Positions 9,901-23,035 of a stretch of DNA of 64,000 nt are shown piece after piece (within the stretch, counting starts at the first letter, position 1; each line of letters starts with the position of its first letter). The position numbers were made by a program, and so were the translations under genes. The notes under the pieces were generated by a model, which saw only the letters and a list, made by a program, of their open reading frames with translations, ran no database searches and had not been told where the DNA came from. The stretch spans positions 186,001 to 250,000 of the forward strand of contig JASANG010001718.1 of assembly GCA_030248215.1 (NCBI GenBank), read 5' to 3'. Source of the DNA: Enoplolaimus lenunculus (taxonomy: Eukaryota > Nematoda > Enoplea > Enoplida > Thoracostomopsidae).

Positions 9901-11555
9901 TTCGCCTGTCAGATCTGATACAGTTTCACGCTTAATCTCCGATGAAATATTATCTGTCTTAGATGAAATATCTACAGAATCACCAGGTTTTGATTCTGAA
10001 ATCGAGTCTCGAATTTCAACCTGCTCGCTGTCAGCTAAAACGTCATCCCCAGAGGGCTCAGCGGTTAATGCAACTGAAGATGTTGCTATTGTTGTTACAG
10101 TATCTGTAACATGAGAATCGCATGTGACTGCAGATGCAATTGTTGTTGTTGTTGTTGTAGTTGTGCAAACTGTAGCTGTTGGACCTGCTCCACTAGCGCG
10201 TTGCATAACTTGCAGAATTTGAACGCGTTCATCTTCGCTCAGGCCAGATAAATCTATGTCCGGTAAATCTAAGACTACGTCTGTTGGGGCCTGGTGTGGT
10301 TCTGGGTGAGGTTCAGGTATATTACCTGCTCCAGAGCCAGAAATTTCTGTAACTCGTTGTTGAAATGAGTCTAGTACAGAGGTGTCTACCATTTCGGGCA
10401 GCGGTTCGCTAACTAAGGCTAAGTCGTCAGTGATTTGATTGGATTGCAAACCCACTTCGATGCCCAATGCTGAAAGGTCTAATTCAGGAGGTTCGCTTTG
10501 ATCCAGATGTTGGTAGGGAGCAGGAAGAGCAGCGGCTTCGCGTAATGCTTCAAGATCCAATTCGGATTCTGGTAAAGAAACTGTTGTTCGGTCTGGTTGG
10601 GTCTCACTTTGCAACGCGCTAAGATCTATATCCGGTACGGATACAACAGGAATTTCCGGTTCCACAGGTTGAGTAGTTGTTGTTTCAGATAGCGCTGAAA
10701 GATCAAGTTCTGGAAGCATTATAGTGTCACTAAGAACCGACCGTTGTTCAAGTTGCTCAATTTGAACGTCAGGCAACACTGGCTCCATTTCTATTTCTGG
10801 ACTTTTCACGGTAGGAGCTGTCGCAGGGACCACGTCGGGGACGGTTGACAGCGGTGGTTGCGCAATTTCAGCCGCTGACGCCATAACCGATAGAATATGC
10901 TGACGTTCTTCGTCGCTTAGACCGGACAAATCCAAATCTGGCATGTCAAACTGAGGCTGTGGTGATAACGGTTGTGGAGGTCGTTTGGATTTATTACCAT
11001 CCTTCACAGACATCGTATCGCCAGGTCTGTCGAACAGCTGCTCTGCTGGCGTGCCACCTGCCTCTCCGCCTATGCCAGACAAAGACCAGCAACCACCGCC
11101 ACCGCTCGGCGACGCAAGGACTAGTTCTTGTTCGAATTCTCGAGCGCGTGCAAATGTCGACATTATTTGCGCGCGTTCTTCATCGGTGAATTCGGACAAG
11201 TCCAGTCCTTCCATGTGTATTGGTGGCGGCTGGGATAGTTGATAGTCGTCGTGGTCGATTGCTAAATTCAACTCGAGTCGGTGATCTTGGTCTGTTTCCT
11301 GTTGCTGCCGTTCTTCCAGATTACACTGATCTTCTTGTTGTATTTGCTGTTCTTCTTTTTCTATTTGTTCTTTTGCCTGCTCCTGTTGTTGTTGTTCTTC
11401 TTCTTCTTCTTGTTGTTGTTCTTCTTCTTGTTGTTGTTCTTCTTGTTGTTGTTCCCCTTTATGTCGTTGTTCTTCTTCTTTTCCTTTTTGCTGCTGTTCA
11501 AATGGCTGTTGCTCGTCTGTATATCCTTTAGCACCACCAATATCGCTCACGTCGT
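6917..11555 (-). CDS. Exon 5 of giant scaffold gene (Gln-rich, densest motif array)
   Basis: A 4,639-base exon. The acceptor ATCAATTTTAG precedes 11555; its two bases complete an Asp codon with exon 4. The donor CGGAG|GTAAAG lies at 6916 (phase 2). It encodes about 1,545 codons. It opens with a Glu/Gln-rich block and then carries about 13 motif copies. Full-helix copies are LDLSEFTDEERAQIMSTF (about 11130-11220), LDLSGLSDEERQHILSVM (10870-10945), IDLSGLSEDERVQILQVM (10195-10270), GLSAEELAHIQAVMAAAQ (8150-8225) and LDMSQFSEEERAQLMAMF (7270-7360). The others are reduced to DLSAL/DLSVL. Three YWG repeats (DYWGNLL, SYWGDVA, DYWGAIL) occur at 8630-8850. A Gly-rich/amphipathic segment (FGFKGFGGLGSSLKSSVL) is near 8390-8450. 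PolyQ tracts lie at 7950-8030, 7390-7430 and 7040-7110. The scaffold role is inferred from the zinc finger that follows. Confidence 0.87.
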
Positions 11556-11877
11556 CTAAAATTGATACCGGATTCACCAATAAGCTTGAGTATATATGCA
11601 TACATCATAATACAGTATTCTTAATTAAAGTGTAACGCCCAAAACGCCCACAGAACATCTAAAACTCGGAGCTTATACTTGGTCTATTGATTGAACTGCA
11701 AGAGTTGGATGGCGATGTGTGGGCGCGGCGTTCCATTCGAACGCATTCGCATACTCCGGTCGGAAAAATATTTCTACAACATTAAAAAGATTTCTGTGTA
11801 AAAGGAAATATTTGGTTCACCCCATCTTAAAGTGTTCTTTCCCCTCATCCAAATATTTTGCGTTGCAAGCCTGTCTA

Positions 11878-12354
11878 TAAGGGTAGTACTATACTTGTCG
11901 CGCAGCGCCGTCCATGTAGTCGTACGTCACCGTACAGTATCGCATGCGAGTAATTCGAGTTCACTACAGCTCGGTGTGACGGACGACAACACACGGTGAT
12001 GAAACGAACGATAACGTGAGGCGACGGACGGTGACGTGCGTTGACGGACGGTGACGAACGGTGACGTGCGTCGACGGACGGTGACGAACAGTGACGTGCG
12101 TGGACGGACGGTGACGAACGGTGACGTGCGTCGACGGACGGTGACGAACGGTGACGTGCGTCGGCGGACGGTGACGAACGGTGACGTGCGTCGACGAACG
12201 GTGACGTGCGTCGACGAACGGCGACGGACGGTGACGAACGGCGACGGACAGTGCAGAACGGTGACGTACGGCGACAGACAGTAACTGACGGCGACATACG
12301 CCGACGAGCGGCACCGAAAGACATAAAAGTTTTAAAAAATATAGCGCCACTTTT
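11878..12354. mobile_element. GC-rich inverted-repeat element, copy 2, with internal tandem array
   Basis: Ends taagggtagtactata and tatagcgccactttta are imperfect inverted repeats of the same family as 5591-5748. The interior carries the tandem array described separately. Confidence 0.5.
12005..12300. repeat. GC-rich tandem array, about 30-bp unit
   Basis: Roughly 8-10 degenerate copies of a 30-bp unit built from GACGGACGGTGACGAACGG and GTGACGTGCGTC words. Both strands are open for more than 70 codons only because of the repeat periodicity. Composition contrasts sharply with the AT-rich flanks. Confidence 0.85.
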
Positions 12355-13254
12355 AGCTCCAAAAAGAAACTGCTTATATTACAGCTAACCAGAGCCGTGG
12401 TCGGTTTTTGAAAAGCGGTCAAGCCATAAATACAAAATAAGCGCAAGAACGGTCCTTTTCCACAACCCATGTGCGTACAATGTGGTTCAGCCGTTGACGT
12501 GACCTGGCTGGAGCGACGACGGCGGCCTTCCTAACTACGTATAGTATGGACTAAAAACAGCTGGAGTCAAACGAATCATTAATATTGCCGGAATGTTATA
12601 TACAGCTAGTAACATCTGGCTATTCACTGATGAATATAAAAGTTAAAAAAACGTTTTTGTTTTCGCAAAAAAACTTTTATCACAATACCCAACTGTGTAG
12701 ACAGCAGCTGTTCGACAGTTAAGCTCATGGTATTAAAACACTGACCATCAACTTTGATAATGAACGTATTCGAATAAAAAAAACATTTGTTCTAAAGTTT
12801 GAAGCATATTCTCAACTACCATAGAAGGCTTCTACAGCCTATCTAGGTGTATATTTCGGTATAGAACGCCTTCGGGAGTATGTAAATGGACGTACAGAAT
12901 ATATTTTTTCTAACAAAATTTTGACAGACTTGAATACGCACCAGGCTATAAAATAACGAGTTTGAAAACTTATTTCGCTCGCTACGCTCACTCGTAAAAT
13001 GTTTGCTGTTGCCTATACCCTGTAAAAGTGAACTGTTAGCTACGCCCATATAAAAGCTGTTTTGCCTAAAATGCACTCTGAAAAGCGAAAGTTCGCTTCG
13101 TAGCTGGGTTGATTTTTTTCTGTTCTGAACACTATAGTCGACTGTCTATTGCGTACTGTGTTCGGTACTGATCGCTATATAGTACCCTATGGGTATATTT
13201 TGAATTTAGAAAACTTTGTTTCGTTCATTTTGATGTTTCTTCAAGCGCGGCGTG

Positions 13255-13430
13255 CCAGAATGCAGCCAACGGGGGACTGGAGGAAGGGGATTCAGCTCCC
13301 CTTAGAAAATTTTAATCCTTCCCCCATAAGAAAAATTTCAATCTTGCTTGCAAATCAACGAAAACCCTTGTATACATTGCTTGAAATTGTTTTAGCCCCC
13401 CTAGCAAGGTAAGCAAGCGACGGGCCTGAC
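13255..13430. repeat. SINE-like dispersed repeat, copy
   Basis: Shares its core (lines such as AAAATTTTAATCCTTCCCCC, GCAAATCAACGAAAACC and CCCCCCTAGCAAGGTAAGC, then GGGCCTG) with copies near 22880, 25985, 31700, 40905, 41938 and 44945. Orientation differs among copies. No terminal repeat or Pol III promoter was confirmed. Confidence 0.55.
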
Positions 13431-16260
13431 GACGTGCCCTCACTCCGTGTTCCCTCTTAGACTGTTTGTTTGCATATGCTTGCTTATGCTAGGTTTTAGC
13501 TAGCACAATATGGCAAACAACTTGAAATTCCATTAACAATTCGAGTGAATATTAAAACGAGTGTAGGGTATTCAGAAACGTAATGTTCATAGAACCTGCG
13601 GCATTGCTACATCGTTGTTCCGCCAGTTTAAGTTTATTTTCGTATGGTTGTTTTTCAATTTATACTCTTGCCGTACTATAAAACTCCAATTGCTGGCTAA
13701 ATACATAGCTACCCTATTTTCGCGGCTTCGTACGCTAGCTAACAAATAAGGGCTTCATTTGTATAGCTGAGCTGGAACACGACGTAACTGATTTTTATGC
13801 AATATTTGTTTTGGTCGTGCCAACGTTTTAGCTACTGGCGCTACCTACAGACAGAGGCAGGCCTCCTGTTTCTTCTATTTTGACACGAAAGCTGAGTATG
13901 TTTTTCGTTGCACTCCTTCAATCTCAAACCAGAGTAGTAAACGTTCGAGTACTTATATACTAGTGACAGACATGCAGAGAAATATTGCTTGATGGGGGCC
14001 GGTACCGAAAAAATATTACTAACATGTTAGTTCTTAATATCAGGGGTGTATACAAGAGAAGACAGGGAAGACATATCGCACCGAAATTTCTGGAGACTCG
14101 AAAAACGCACTTGTATAGGCTGTTGAATAAACCTGCAGTACGCAAAAAATTTTCTCACTCCCTACGCTAGCTAGCAGAAACTTCTATACGTAGATGTTTC
14201 TTCCCGAAATGAAATCCTGACTTGTGTTCCTGCTTGAAATAATATTGACACAACGTAACGACAGTGGTACAATAGGGCACTGTAATTATGTGACAGTAAT
14301 GAAGAGGAAAGTTTCTAGGGGGGCAGCCTCCACGCCCCTACCGATAAGCATATATCAACTGATATTATTTTCTACTGTCCTCATGTCGTCAGCATCTATA
14401 TATGGGCTTTGTGTACCTTCAACAATATTTTCGTGTCGCATATCGTATGAGCACCTGATATACAGGTTTCGGCTGAAACAGCTTCCCTAGCAAGCCCATG
14501 TGCTCTTTTTTGGGCATATATTTTGAACTCAGCACTTTTGTTTTACAGCAATATACGCAATATAATCAGAGATTTAACAACCGGGCAAAGTCATTTTATA
14601 CAGGCGTGCCGTATAAAAAACATGCCCATATGGCGCTAGTAGTGGTGGCGTTCTTGAACCAGCCAGCCGGCTATAGTGAAATTCAAACAATACGCGCACA
14701 TGGGCGTGAAGGGCAGTGTGGGCTTGCTCGATAAACGGTTATCTTAGTTAGGCCATGAATAAACCGGTGTATTTCAGTGGTGAAATTAGTGTTAGTGGGG
14801 CTGACGCTGAGAAAAAGATACTAAAACATTACGTGTCAAAATATAATTGGCAAATGATTTAACAATTATTCAATATTATGCAGTGCCTTTTATATGACTA
14901 AAATATATGGATTCGAGAGCTGCACGACGTTTCTGGGCCCGTTTTCGGTACGCCAATGATGTATTTTTTGGACACGTTTTAATTTCTCAGTCCTATAGCA
15001 TATCACGCCGTACCACAAAGGTTTTGGACCAATTTTCGAAACCACAGTTCGACAACATAGCTAGCGGTGGGAAATTTAAGTGTTTCAGGTACACAGAGAA
15101 GGGCCAATGTTTCTTTGAAGGGGTGGGCGTAGCTGTAGTATGATGAATACATTTCTAAGCTTAAGCCTAGACCTCAGCGTAAAAGGAAAGCTTATAATTA
15201 AATCTAGACCCAAGACTAAACCTAAGCAAAAAATAGCCTAAAGCTTAAGCTTGTACTACTGTATTAAAGTGCCATGCGAAAACGGTACGCTTTTAAAAAA
15301 CACAAGTCCAAAGAATGTTAGCTGCCTGAAATCGTTGAAGGATATTTGTGGTAGGGCGCATTGAACTGGCTGATTTACAGAGGTAGATTTTTTCTGCCGA
15401 ACGCGAGTAAATTTGTCATCACTATTTCAGTAGCGACGGGTAACCGGAAATAGTCTGGAAATAATAGTGGTGGTTTCCTTCTGTTGATCTTGGTTTCTAC
15501 CGCATTGGCAGGACAGAAACAAAGCCACGAAGACGAGAAGGTGGCCTGTGCTGCACTATAATACTGCGACCGAAATTTTCGCTTTCAGGCTAACGTTTGT
15601 AATAAACTACAAGTACAAACCTAGTGTTTGTAAGACAATATTTTGCCAACACATTTTGGGTGTTGTTGCTCAAACCTCTAACGCTGCCGAAAATTCAACA
15701 ACTGATATATTGAAACCCGTCCGACTGTAATATGAGAATGAAACTTTGGCAAAAACAGAACAACACCATCCGAGAGCAAACGGGATTATACACATCTGGC
15801 AAAATGGCGATATTATTAACCTCTGACTAAAGTTGATTTCAGGCTTAAATCACAAAAGAGGCTTTAAGTATTCAGGTGAAAAGTATTTATTACATTGGCG
15901 CACCCACCAATGTTGTATTAAGTGAAACTTGAAAATTCAGGGTCTTAAAGTCATTTAAAAATTAAAAAAATGAGAACTAATACAAATAGGATAATACAAC
16001 GGTGCAATTTTGAAAAATACAAACTGTTTGCCAGATGTGTTATACAGTTTTGGAAAAACCAAGGTCAAAGAGACTCAGTACCAATCATAGAACTCTATAT
16101 TAATACGCCGTGCCACCAAAATATTCCTAATGACAGAAAAACCTACGCAGAAAAACGGCTGTAGTTTCGTACAACCGATTAGCTTTACATAGAAGTACTC
16201 GGAAAAAAATATAGGCAGCCTTTTACCACTAAGCCCTCCCCTAAGAATTACAGTGCTTAC

Positions 16261-16836
16261 CTTTTATGTTCCCATCGTTCGACGGCTGGTACGGAATAGC
16301 ATATCCAAAACTTGCCAAAGCTTCCATATTGATCTCAGATTGGTTGATAACCTCTTTATTGCGTTCAGGAGCACCGTGATTCGTTTCTGTGCCAATTCCA
16401 AGGACTGACAAATCCATTTCTGGTGGTTCTCTTACTTCTTTCGATATCTGCGCAACACTGGTTGTTGCCTTAGTTGTCTCAAATTGTTCCAAAGCTGACA
16501 TATCCAGATCACTGACAGCTTGAAACGCCGTGTTGCCAGATATATTGCACTGATCCGGATCCGGTAATTCATATTTGTTCGCAACGTCAGTTGTAAGTGC
16601 TGAAACCGGATGTGGTTGTTGAAATGTTGTTGCGCTGAGTTCGTCGAGAAGTGATTCCTCGCGTTTATCTTCAAACTCACGTGTTACCTGGATTGCTTGA
16701 ATTTGCTCAAATAATTCGTTGGTTTGAGACGTTTGAACTTTGTCGACGCCAGTGTCGCTTTTATCATCGTCGGATGCCATGACACTCATAAAGTAAGACC
16801 GCTCTTCTAAGCTCAAAGCGGATAAATCCAACTCAT

Positions 16837-16895
<59 letters not shown>

Positions 16896-19800
16896 ATCGT
16901 CGTCGTCGTCGTTGTTGTTGTTGTTGTTGTCATTGTTTCGTCGGAAATGGTTCTCGGTTTATGTGACGGCGACTTTTCCTCTTTGATAATCTGGGCACCT
17001 GGTTCATCAAATGTTTCGAAAGTACGCTGATATTCGGATAAACCAGAAGTTTCCACCATTCCGTTTCGGAAAGCCAGTTTTTCAAGTTCGCTAACACCTG
17101 TTAGATTTGTATCGCTCGGTATGGAATCTGGCGCAGGTGCTGGTACCTTATTTAGTCGCTCCGGTGGTGCAGGTTTCATGCTTTGTGCAATTTCTTGGTT
17201 CGTTACATCTTCCATGTGTTCGTCCGGCTGTTCCATGGAGAATGTTATCCCAGGCACCGTTGCAGACATACTTTCATGAGTCGAACCAAGTACCTTTTGC
17301 TCATGAGGTACACTGGTTGGTTGTTGTTCTACCTGTTGTGCTAACCGAATAGATTGGGCCATTTGGTGACGTTCTTCTGCGCTGAAAACGCTCAAATCTA
17401 AGCCGTGTTGTGTCAAGAGAAATTCGTCATTTTCGATTGCGGTAATCTCAAGGTTATCACTTCGATCCGCCTCTGTTGTCAGTTTTTCCTCGACAAAAGG
17501 TGCAATTTGTGATCGTTCTTCTACTACAGGAAATACTTGGAAGCCTAGTGCTGATAAATCCAGATCACTTTGAATCCCAGCGGCATTCGGCGAAATATTG
17601 TTGTTCAATATTTCGTTGCTCGAATCCACAACTGGCGATATCATCGTTTCCAGATCTTTCATAAACGTTTGCTGTTTGCTGTCTGGGCTGTGATTAGAAC
17701 CTTTTGGCGCGACAGTCGTTTCGTCAAGTAGGTCCACGTCTTCTTGGCGAAAGTCGCCTCCCATTTCCGTTCCAGCGACCAGTGTTTGAATCATTCGAGC
17801 TCGCTCAGATTCGTCGAAACAGCTCAAATCGATGCCTAGTTCTGCTGCCAACCGTTCTACATCGCATACTTCAGCGCTGCTTAATTCTCGATCGGGTGAA
17901 ACGTTTTCGGTTGCTATTGGTTTAGATTTCGCAACAGTGTCGCCAATTTCGATCGTTGGGATCACAGATTTGAGTGCTGTCGGGCACCAAGAGCTACGTT
18001 CGTCCCAATCCGAAGGCAGTGTGCTTGCGGCGAGTTCTGCTGATGATGGTGTACCACTGCCGTGTGAACTGGTCCCGCCGCCATTGCTAACCGAAGCTGC
18101 CGCAACAGGGACCATATACTCGGACGATAGCGAATGGTATGATTTAAAGGGATTACTCCGACGTCGACGATTAGTTTCATTTGTTTCATCTCCTTCTTGC
18201 TCGCTATTAATTACTTCGCGACCATAACTCGGATCCAAGCTATAGCTATGTTTTCGTTCCGCCTGAGATGCCGCAGAAAGCGGACGTTGCGAAGCAGTGC
18301 ATACCTGCTCAGGTACTGCACTGTCGTCCTCGATAAGATAATACGCTACGTGAGGTGGTTGTTGGGGTTTTTGTTCTTGCTCTGACCGATAACTTGACGT
18401 TTTAGCCCGATCTTTACTCGCTGACACCGCAGTCTCTGGTACAATTTCACCCGATCCAGTGCCACCGGACGCTTGTCGACCGGTTGACGAAACAAGTGAT
18501 GATTTTGCGCTCAAGCTACTTCCAGCACCACCACCACGAAGCCATGGTTCGTCAAGGCTCATTATCCCGTGTTCGGCGACCGCTTCAAGTTCTTCAGACG
18601 CTTGTGATGGATGTTCGAAATTAGTGATACTTGCTTCGATTGAGTACGCTTTTCGATGTCTGCTGTTCAGTTGATCAGCAGCGAGACGACTTGCTCCTCC
18701 TGCTCCTCCTTGAAAAGGCAGCTGGCCATCACGAGTGCCACGAACGACTCCTCGTGCAACATCACTCGGGGTGTCGCCACCATCATCGACTTCTTCGATT
18801 GCGGTGAGCAACTCCCGAGCAAGCGTTTGTTCAATGAGTTGTTCTGAGAGTTGAGTCGATAGTTCGGGTCGGAACCAATCTCGTGCTTTCACCGATACAA
18901 CTGTTGTTGCCGCATCCACTTGACCGCCGTTGAGTAGTTCATCACTGTCGTCACTTTCGATCACCTCAGAGGACGTGACGACTTCAATCCTTGGTTCTTG
19001 TTGTAGTTGTTGTTTCTGGTGCTGTTGCTCAGCAGTCGGACTCAACTCGACTATGTCTTGCTTTTCATCCGGTTCACCGTACGGTTCATCAACAGATGCA
19101 GCTGCTTTGGCTTCACGAGCAACTTGCTCCAAAACTAGTCGACGCTCTTCTGGTCCGAAAATGCTCAAATCGATACCGTAGCCTGACGCGATTGTATCCA
19201 AGTCAAAAACAGCACCGGATGTGTCATTGTCATTTTGACGTGCGCCCGCTTCACTCAGCGGCACCGTTTCGACGTCAATCTTAGGTTTCTCGCTAATTCG
19301 CAACGACAGCACTTCATCTTCTGGAATGCTATCCAGTCTTCTAGACGCAGCCAGTCGTAGTGCGGTTGGATCGTCTGGGATTGTTGCTGGTGTTACCTCT
19401 GCTCCACTGCTAGCAATTGTAAAGTCATCATCATCTCTAATAGTGTCGTTCCACGATAGCATTGCTTCAGCACTTGGCGACACCACTAATTCTTCTTGAT
19501 CGGTAACATTTTCTTGTTCGCCAGTGGCGATATTTTGCTGCTCAAACATTATTGTTCCCCTTCCTTCGATCAATACGTGGTCATTCGATGATTGATAAAT
19601 CTCCAAGCCGGTGTCATCGCCTTTCTCACTCTCAATATCCTTCTCGACACCCCGTTCCATATTTGAATCGGTTGCAGAAACCATTTCTTGTCCCAATTGT
19701 TCAATAGCATCCCTCCCAACCACCGTTGACTGACTCACGCCCTCATCTTGGGATGTGATAGATAAAGATGCTGATATTTGCGCACGTTGCATAACTTTCA

Positions 19801-22149
19801 TTATATGGTTGCGTTCGGCGTCGCTGAATAGAGTTAAATCTAAGCTTGGCACGCTATGTTGTTGTTCTAATAGCGATTCGTCGGCATCAACGCGAGTTTT
19901 ATGTTTTGTTTCGATATTTTCGTCAGTCAATTTAGCTTCACTGAGATCTTTTTCGGTCAATACTGCCAGTTCCTGGGCAGAACGACTGTCTTCACTTGCA
20001 TCTTGTTGGACCTCTTCAATTTCGACATGATCTACATTAGTTGCCGTTTCACTTTGGTAGCCTGTGCACGGGACAGATGTCACCTGCGATCCTTGTGCTT
20101 CAATTATGAAATCATTAATTGGTGACATGTCGATTTCTGGTTGAACAAATTGTTGAGCACTTGAGACATATTCTACAGCAATACGAGTCTCTGGTTTTAC
20201 TGATGTAGCGGTAGTGGTGATAGGATCAGCATATGCGGTTGCTGGCTGAGCTAAAACGCGTTCAGTTGTCTCATCATTAAAATGTTGATTGACGACCGTT
20301 AACACAACCACTGCTGTAACCGTAGACGCATGAGCCTGACTAGATTCGTTATCAGCTTTGCTCGACATGACATCAACAACTGATGTTTCTGGTTGCTGTG
20401 CTTGTTCTTCTTCGCCAAATCCTAAAACGTCCATAAACGCTGAGAAGAAGCCTCCACCACTACTGCCAGAGTGTTTGGCCGGCTGATGCTGTGGTTTTGA
20501 TCGCTTATCAAGACTAGTAGTCGATCCTTGCTCAACAGAACGATCACTTGTAGGGGCTCGTAGGCTGATGGAGCTGATTTTACGATCTGCTGGGGCTGAT
20601 CCACTAGAACGACGGCTTGACGATCCAGCGAACAAGCTTCCAGTAGCCGAAGGCCTTCGCGCTGCTCTCGCGAGGACTTCTTCGATATGTTTCCGCTCGT
20701 CATCGGTCAACTCTTGAGTCGCGTCTTGGCCGAGGTCTTTAATTCTTGCAATCGAATGTTGTTGCTCAATCGACGTTTGCTTCTGCTGCTGCTGCTGCTG
20801 GCGTCGCGATCCCTCAACCGCTTTCAGTGGCGACTGATGTGGAGTAACGTGCAACTCACGGGATTCACGACTTCGTTGCCGAGATTTCTCCGGCTTATCG
20901 AAATGTATCTTGTTGCGGATAGCAGCTGATGATTGACTTTGTTCTGCTCGACGTAAAACTGCCAAAATTGCGTCTTGTTCTTCTCGACTAAACGATCCAA
21001 GTAGCGCAGCAGGTTGTTCTGGTGGCGATGTCTTTTGCTTGCTCGCTGCTTCAGCACGGCCGTTGAACGATACGACTTCTTTCGGAGACGGAGGAATTAT
21101 TGATGTTGTTGGTATCATCCTGCCGGTGGCACTAAGGCCGCCTTTCTCTTCTGCAACCATATCCCCACCAATGATTTCAACTGGAGTCAAGTGTTGCCCA
21201 CTGCTGCGAGCTGTTGCCCGTCGCCGCCTTTGATCTAATTGTCCAGTCTCACTCTTAGTGGCGTCACCACTGAGCGATATTGAATCTTCATCGTCGGTAG
21301 TCCAGCTTTGATCTCGCCGCCTCCAATTACCGAATCCGCCTCGTAGCTCACTGCCACCCCCACCACTTTCTCCATCAGATTCGTAGTAGATCAGTCGCAG
21401 AAGATCGATTTTTGCAGTTTCAGCCAGCAGTTGTTCGATATTCATCGATGCAGGCGACGCAAATTTCAAACATAGTGTCCGTCCAGCACCACGAAATATC
21501 GCCTCGACACAATGATCCAGCCATTCGTCGAACGTTAGACCTTCGGTTGCTATAGGTTGTCCTCGTTGTTGTTGTTGTGGCTGTTGCCGTTTTAATGAAT
21601 CGCTTGTGGTCCTATCATGCCCGAGCTGCGATCGACCACCACTAACTTGTAGCTCTCGCCGTCGTTGTTGCTCGTCTGCCAGCCGTTGTTGTCGCTGTTG
21701 TTGCAGTCGCCGCAACTTTCGTTTTCGGTTTCCAGCTTCTGTCACTTCGACCGTCAACATTGCAGCTTTCATCGTGTAGTACGTAAGTGATTCGGCGTAG
21801 AAATCGATTTCTAAATCGGCGATATTTGCTGGTAGTTGTTGTTGTTGATGATGTTGGTGTTGTTGCTGTTGAGGTACAATATGGAGTTGACCGCTTAGAG
21901 CTGAAGAACGACGCGAACCCACACCACCACCGCTACTAGCATTACTAGGAGGTCTTTGTTGAGCCATTATCATTCGGCGACGTTCGTGATGTTGTTGCTG
22001 TTGTTGTTGTTGTTGTTTTTGTTGTTGTTGTTGTTGATGATGATGATGTTGCTGTTGATGTTGTTGATGTTGTTGCGGTTGTTGTTGATAATAATGTTGT
22101 GTAGGTTGGGGCTGTTGTTGAGCGATTTGAGGACCAGTTTGAGTGGTAC
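16261..22149 (-). CDS. Exon 4 of giant scaffold gene (largest exon; 5' boundary uncertain)
   Basis: About 5.9 kb of open reading (around 1,963 codons). The donor AAAG|GTAAGC is at 16260 (phase 1). The frame is open up to 22156. The upstream part reads GTTQTGPQIAQQQPQP followed by His/Gln tracts and then the first Met at 21973. TTQTGPQ recurs in exon 5, which supports translation of this upstream part. However, no AG acceptor exists at its edge. The nearest phase-compatible AG acceptor (GTTCTTCAG) would start the exon at 21900. Residues just after 21900 include a helical region (FYAESLTYYTMKAAMLTVEV) and an Arg/Gln coiled-coil-like block. There are about 11 DLSxL motif copies. Full-helix examples are near 20930-21010, 20645-20715, 19775-19850, 19110-19190, 17770-17845, 17335-17405 and 16775-16835. 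A polythreonine run is encoded at 16840-16930. Confidence 0.8.
16840..16930. repeat. (GTT)n trinucleotide tract coding polythreonine
   Basis: About 28 GTT triplets interrupted by a few ATC/GTC triplets. On the minus strand it is read as ACA/ACG within exon 4, giving a Thr tract immediately before the NELDLSALSLEER motif. Confidence 0.9.
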
Positions 22150-22231
22150 CGGAAAATTAAAGAAATAACGATGATTTAGTGAAGTAAGTGGCATTTGGCA
22201 TGTAAATTTTAAGTTACTCAAGTACCATTCA

Positions 22232-22504
22232 AAGGGTAGCGCTATCCTTTTGATGTCATCCTGCCCCGTCCGTCAGGCGGACCGCGCCGCACTCGTACGG
22301 CGCGATTCGTCACCCGTACTACACCGTTCGTGACTCATACGGCGCCGTCCGTCACCCGTGCGGTATCTTCCGTTCCCGTGCGTCACGGTTCGGTATCGTA
22401 CGTGAATTACTCACGTACCATATCATACCGTATGGTGACGGACAGCGACGCACGGCTCCGTACGATGACGGACGGCGCCGTACCACAAGTATAGCGCATC
22501 CCTA
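22232..22504. mobile_element. GC-rich miniature inverted-repeat element, copy 3
   Basis: Left end aagggtagcgctat and right end atagcgcatcccta form an imperfect inverted repeat (12 of 14). The interior consists of CCGTCCGTC/CGTACGG words arranged partly as an inverted repeat around 22400. Confidence 0.65.
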
Positions 22505-22879
22505 AGCGTTTCACGAAACTCTTGGGAAATTAATCCGCAGACAAATATTCTCATAGTGCCGGAACATTCTGAATTCGCCACTAAGCTATGTTATAACGAA
22601 ACAGTTATTTTTAAAAATCGGTCCGTTAAAAGTATAACTCAGGCGTTCGAATGGAGGTGGCGAGTGCGAGAGTAGTTGAGTTTGGGGTCATCTCACATCA
22701 CCTTTGGGGCCCCTCATACCCTAAGCACCGCACTGTGTCTCAATGCAAAAAGCGCAAAATAAATTTAGCAATGATGCAGCTATTTCTTGCGCGTCTAATT
22801 TAAAACAAAAGTACCACAAACCAAATAAATTTTGTTCTGTATTATTTTAAGATGTTTGCGTGGAATCAAGCCCGAGAGT

Positions 22880-23035
22880 CAAAGGAGCGGTCAGGGGAAG
22901 ATGAGCGCCCGCTGGAATAAATTTGGCTGCCCTAGACAATTTTCAACCCTGCTTGTAAGTCATCGAAAACCTTTGTATGCCCCTCCAGAAAACTTGTTAG
23001 CCTTCCTCGCATTTTGAGCTGGTTGCGGGCCAGTA
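22880..23035. repeat. SINE-like dispersed repeat, copy
   Basis: Core words include ACAATTTTCAACCCTGCTTG, AAGTCATCGAAAACCTTTGT and ATGCCCCTCCAGAAAAC followed by GAGCTGGTTGCGGGCC. Same family as the copy at 40905-41045, which is in the opposite orientation. Confidence 0.6.

Larger units (their letters stand above)
11556..16260 (-). other. Intron 4 (4.7 kb)
   Basis: Contains the GC-rich tandem array element at its 3' end (11878-12354), a SINE-like dispersed copy near 13255-13430, and a GCCTAA-like degenerate block near 15160-15270. The remainder is unannotated AT-rich sequence. The small ORFs (under 90 codons) have no recognisable product. Confidence 0.6.

Noticed and set aside
11875-12470. Overlapping ORFs of 149 and 168 codons (RHRSSPSVDA-type repeats)
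   Set aside because: Products of the 30-bp GC-rich tandem array inside an intron, open on both strands.
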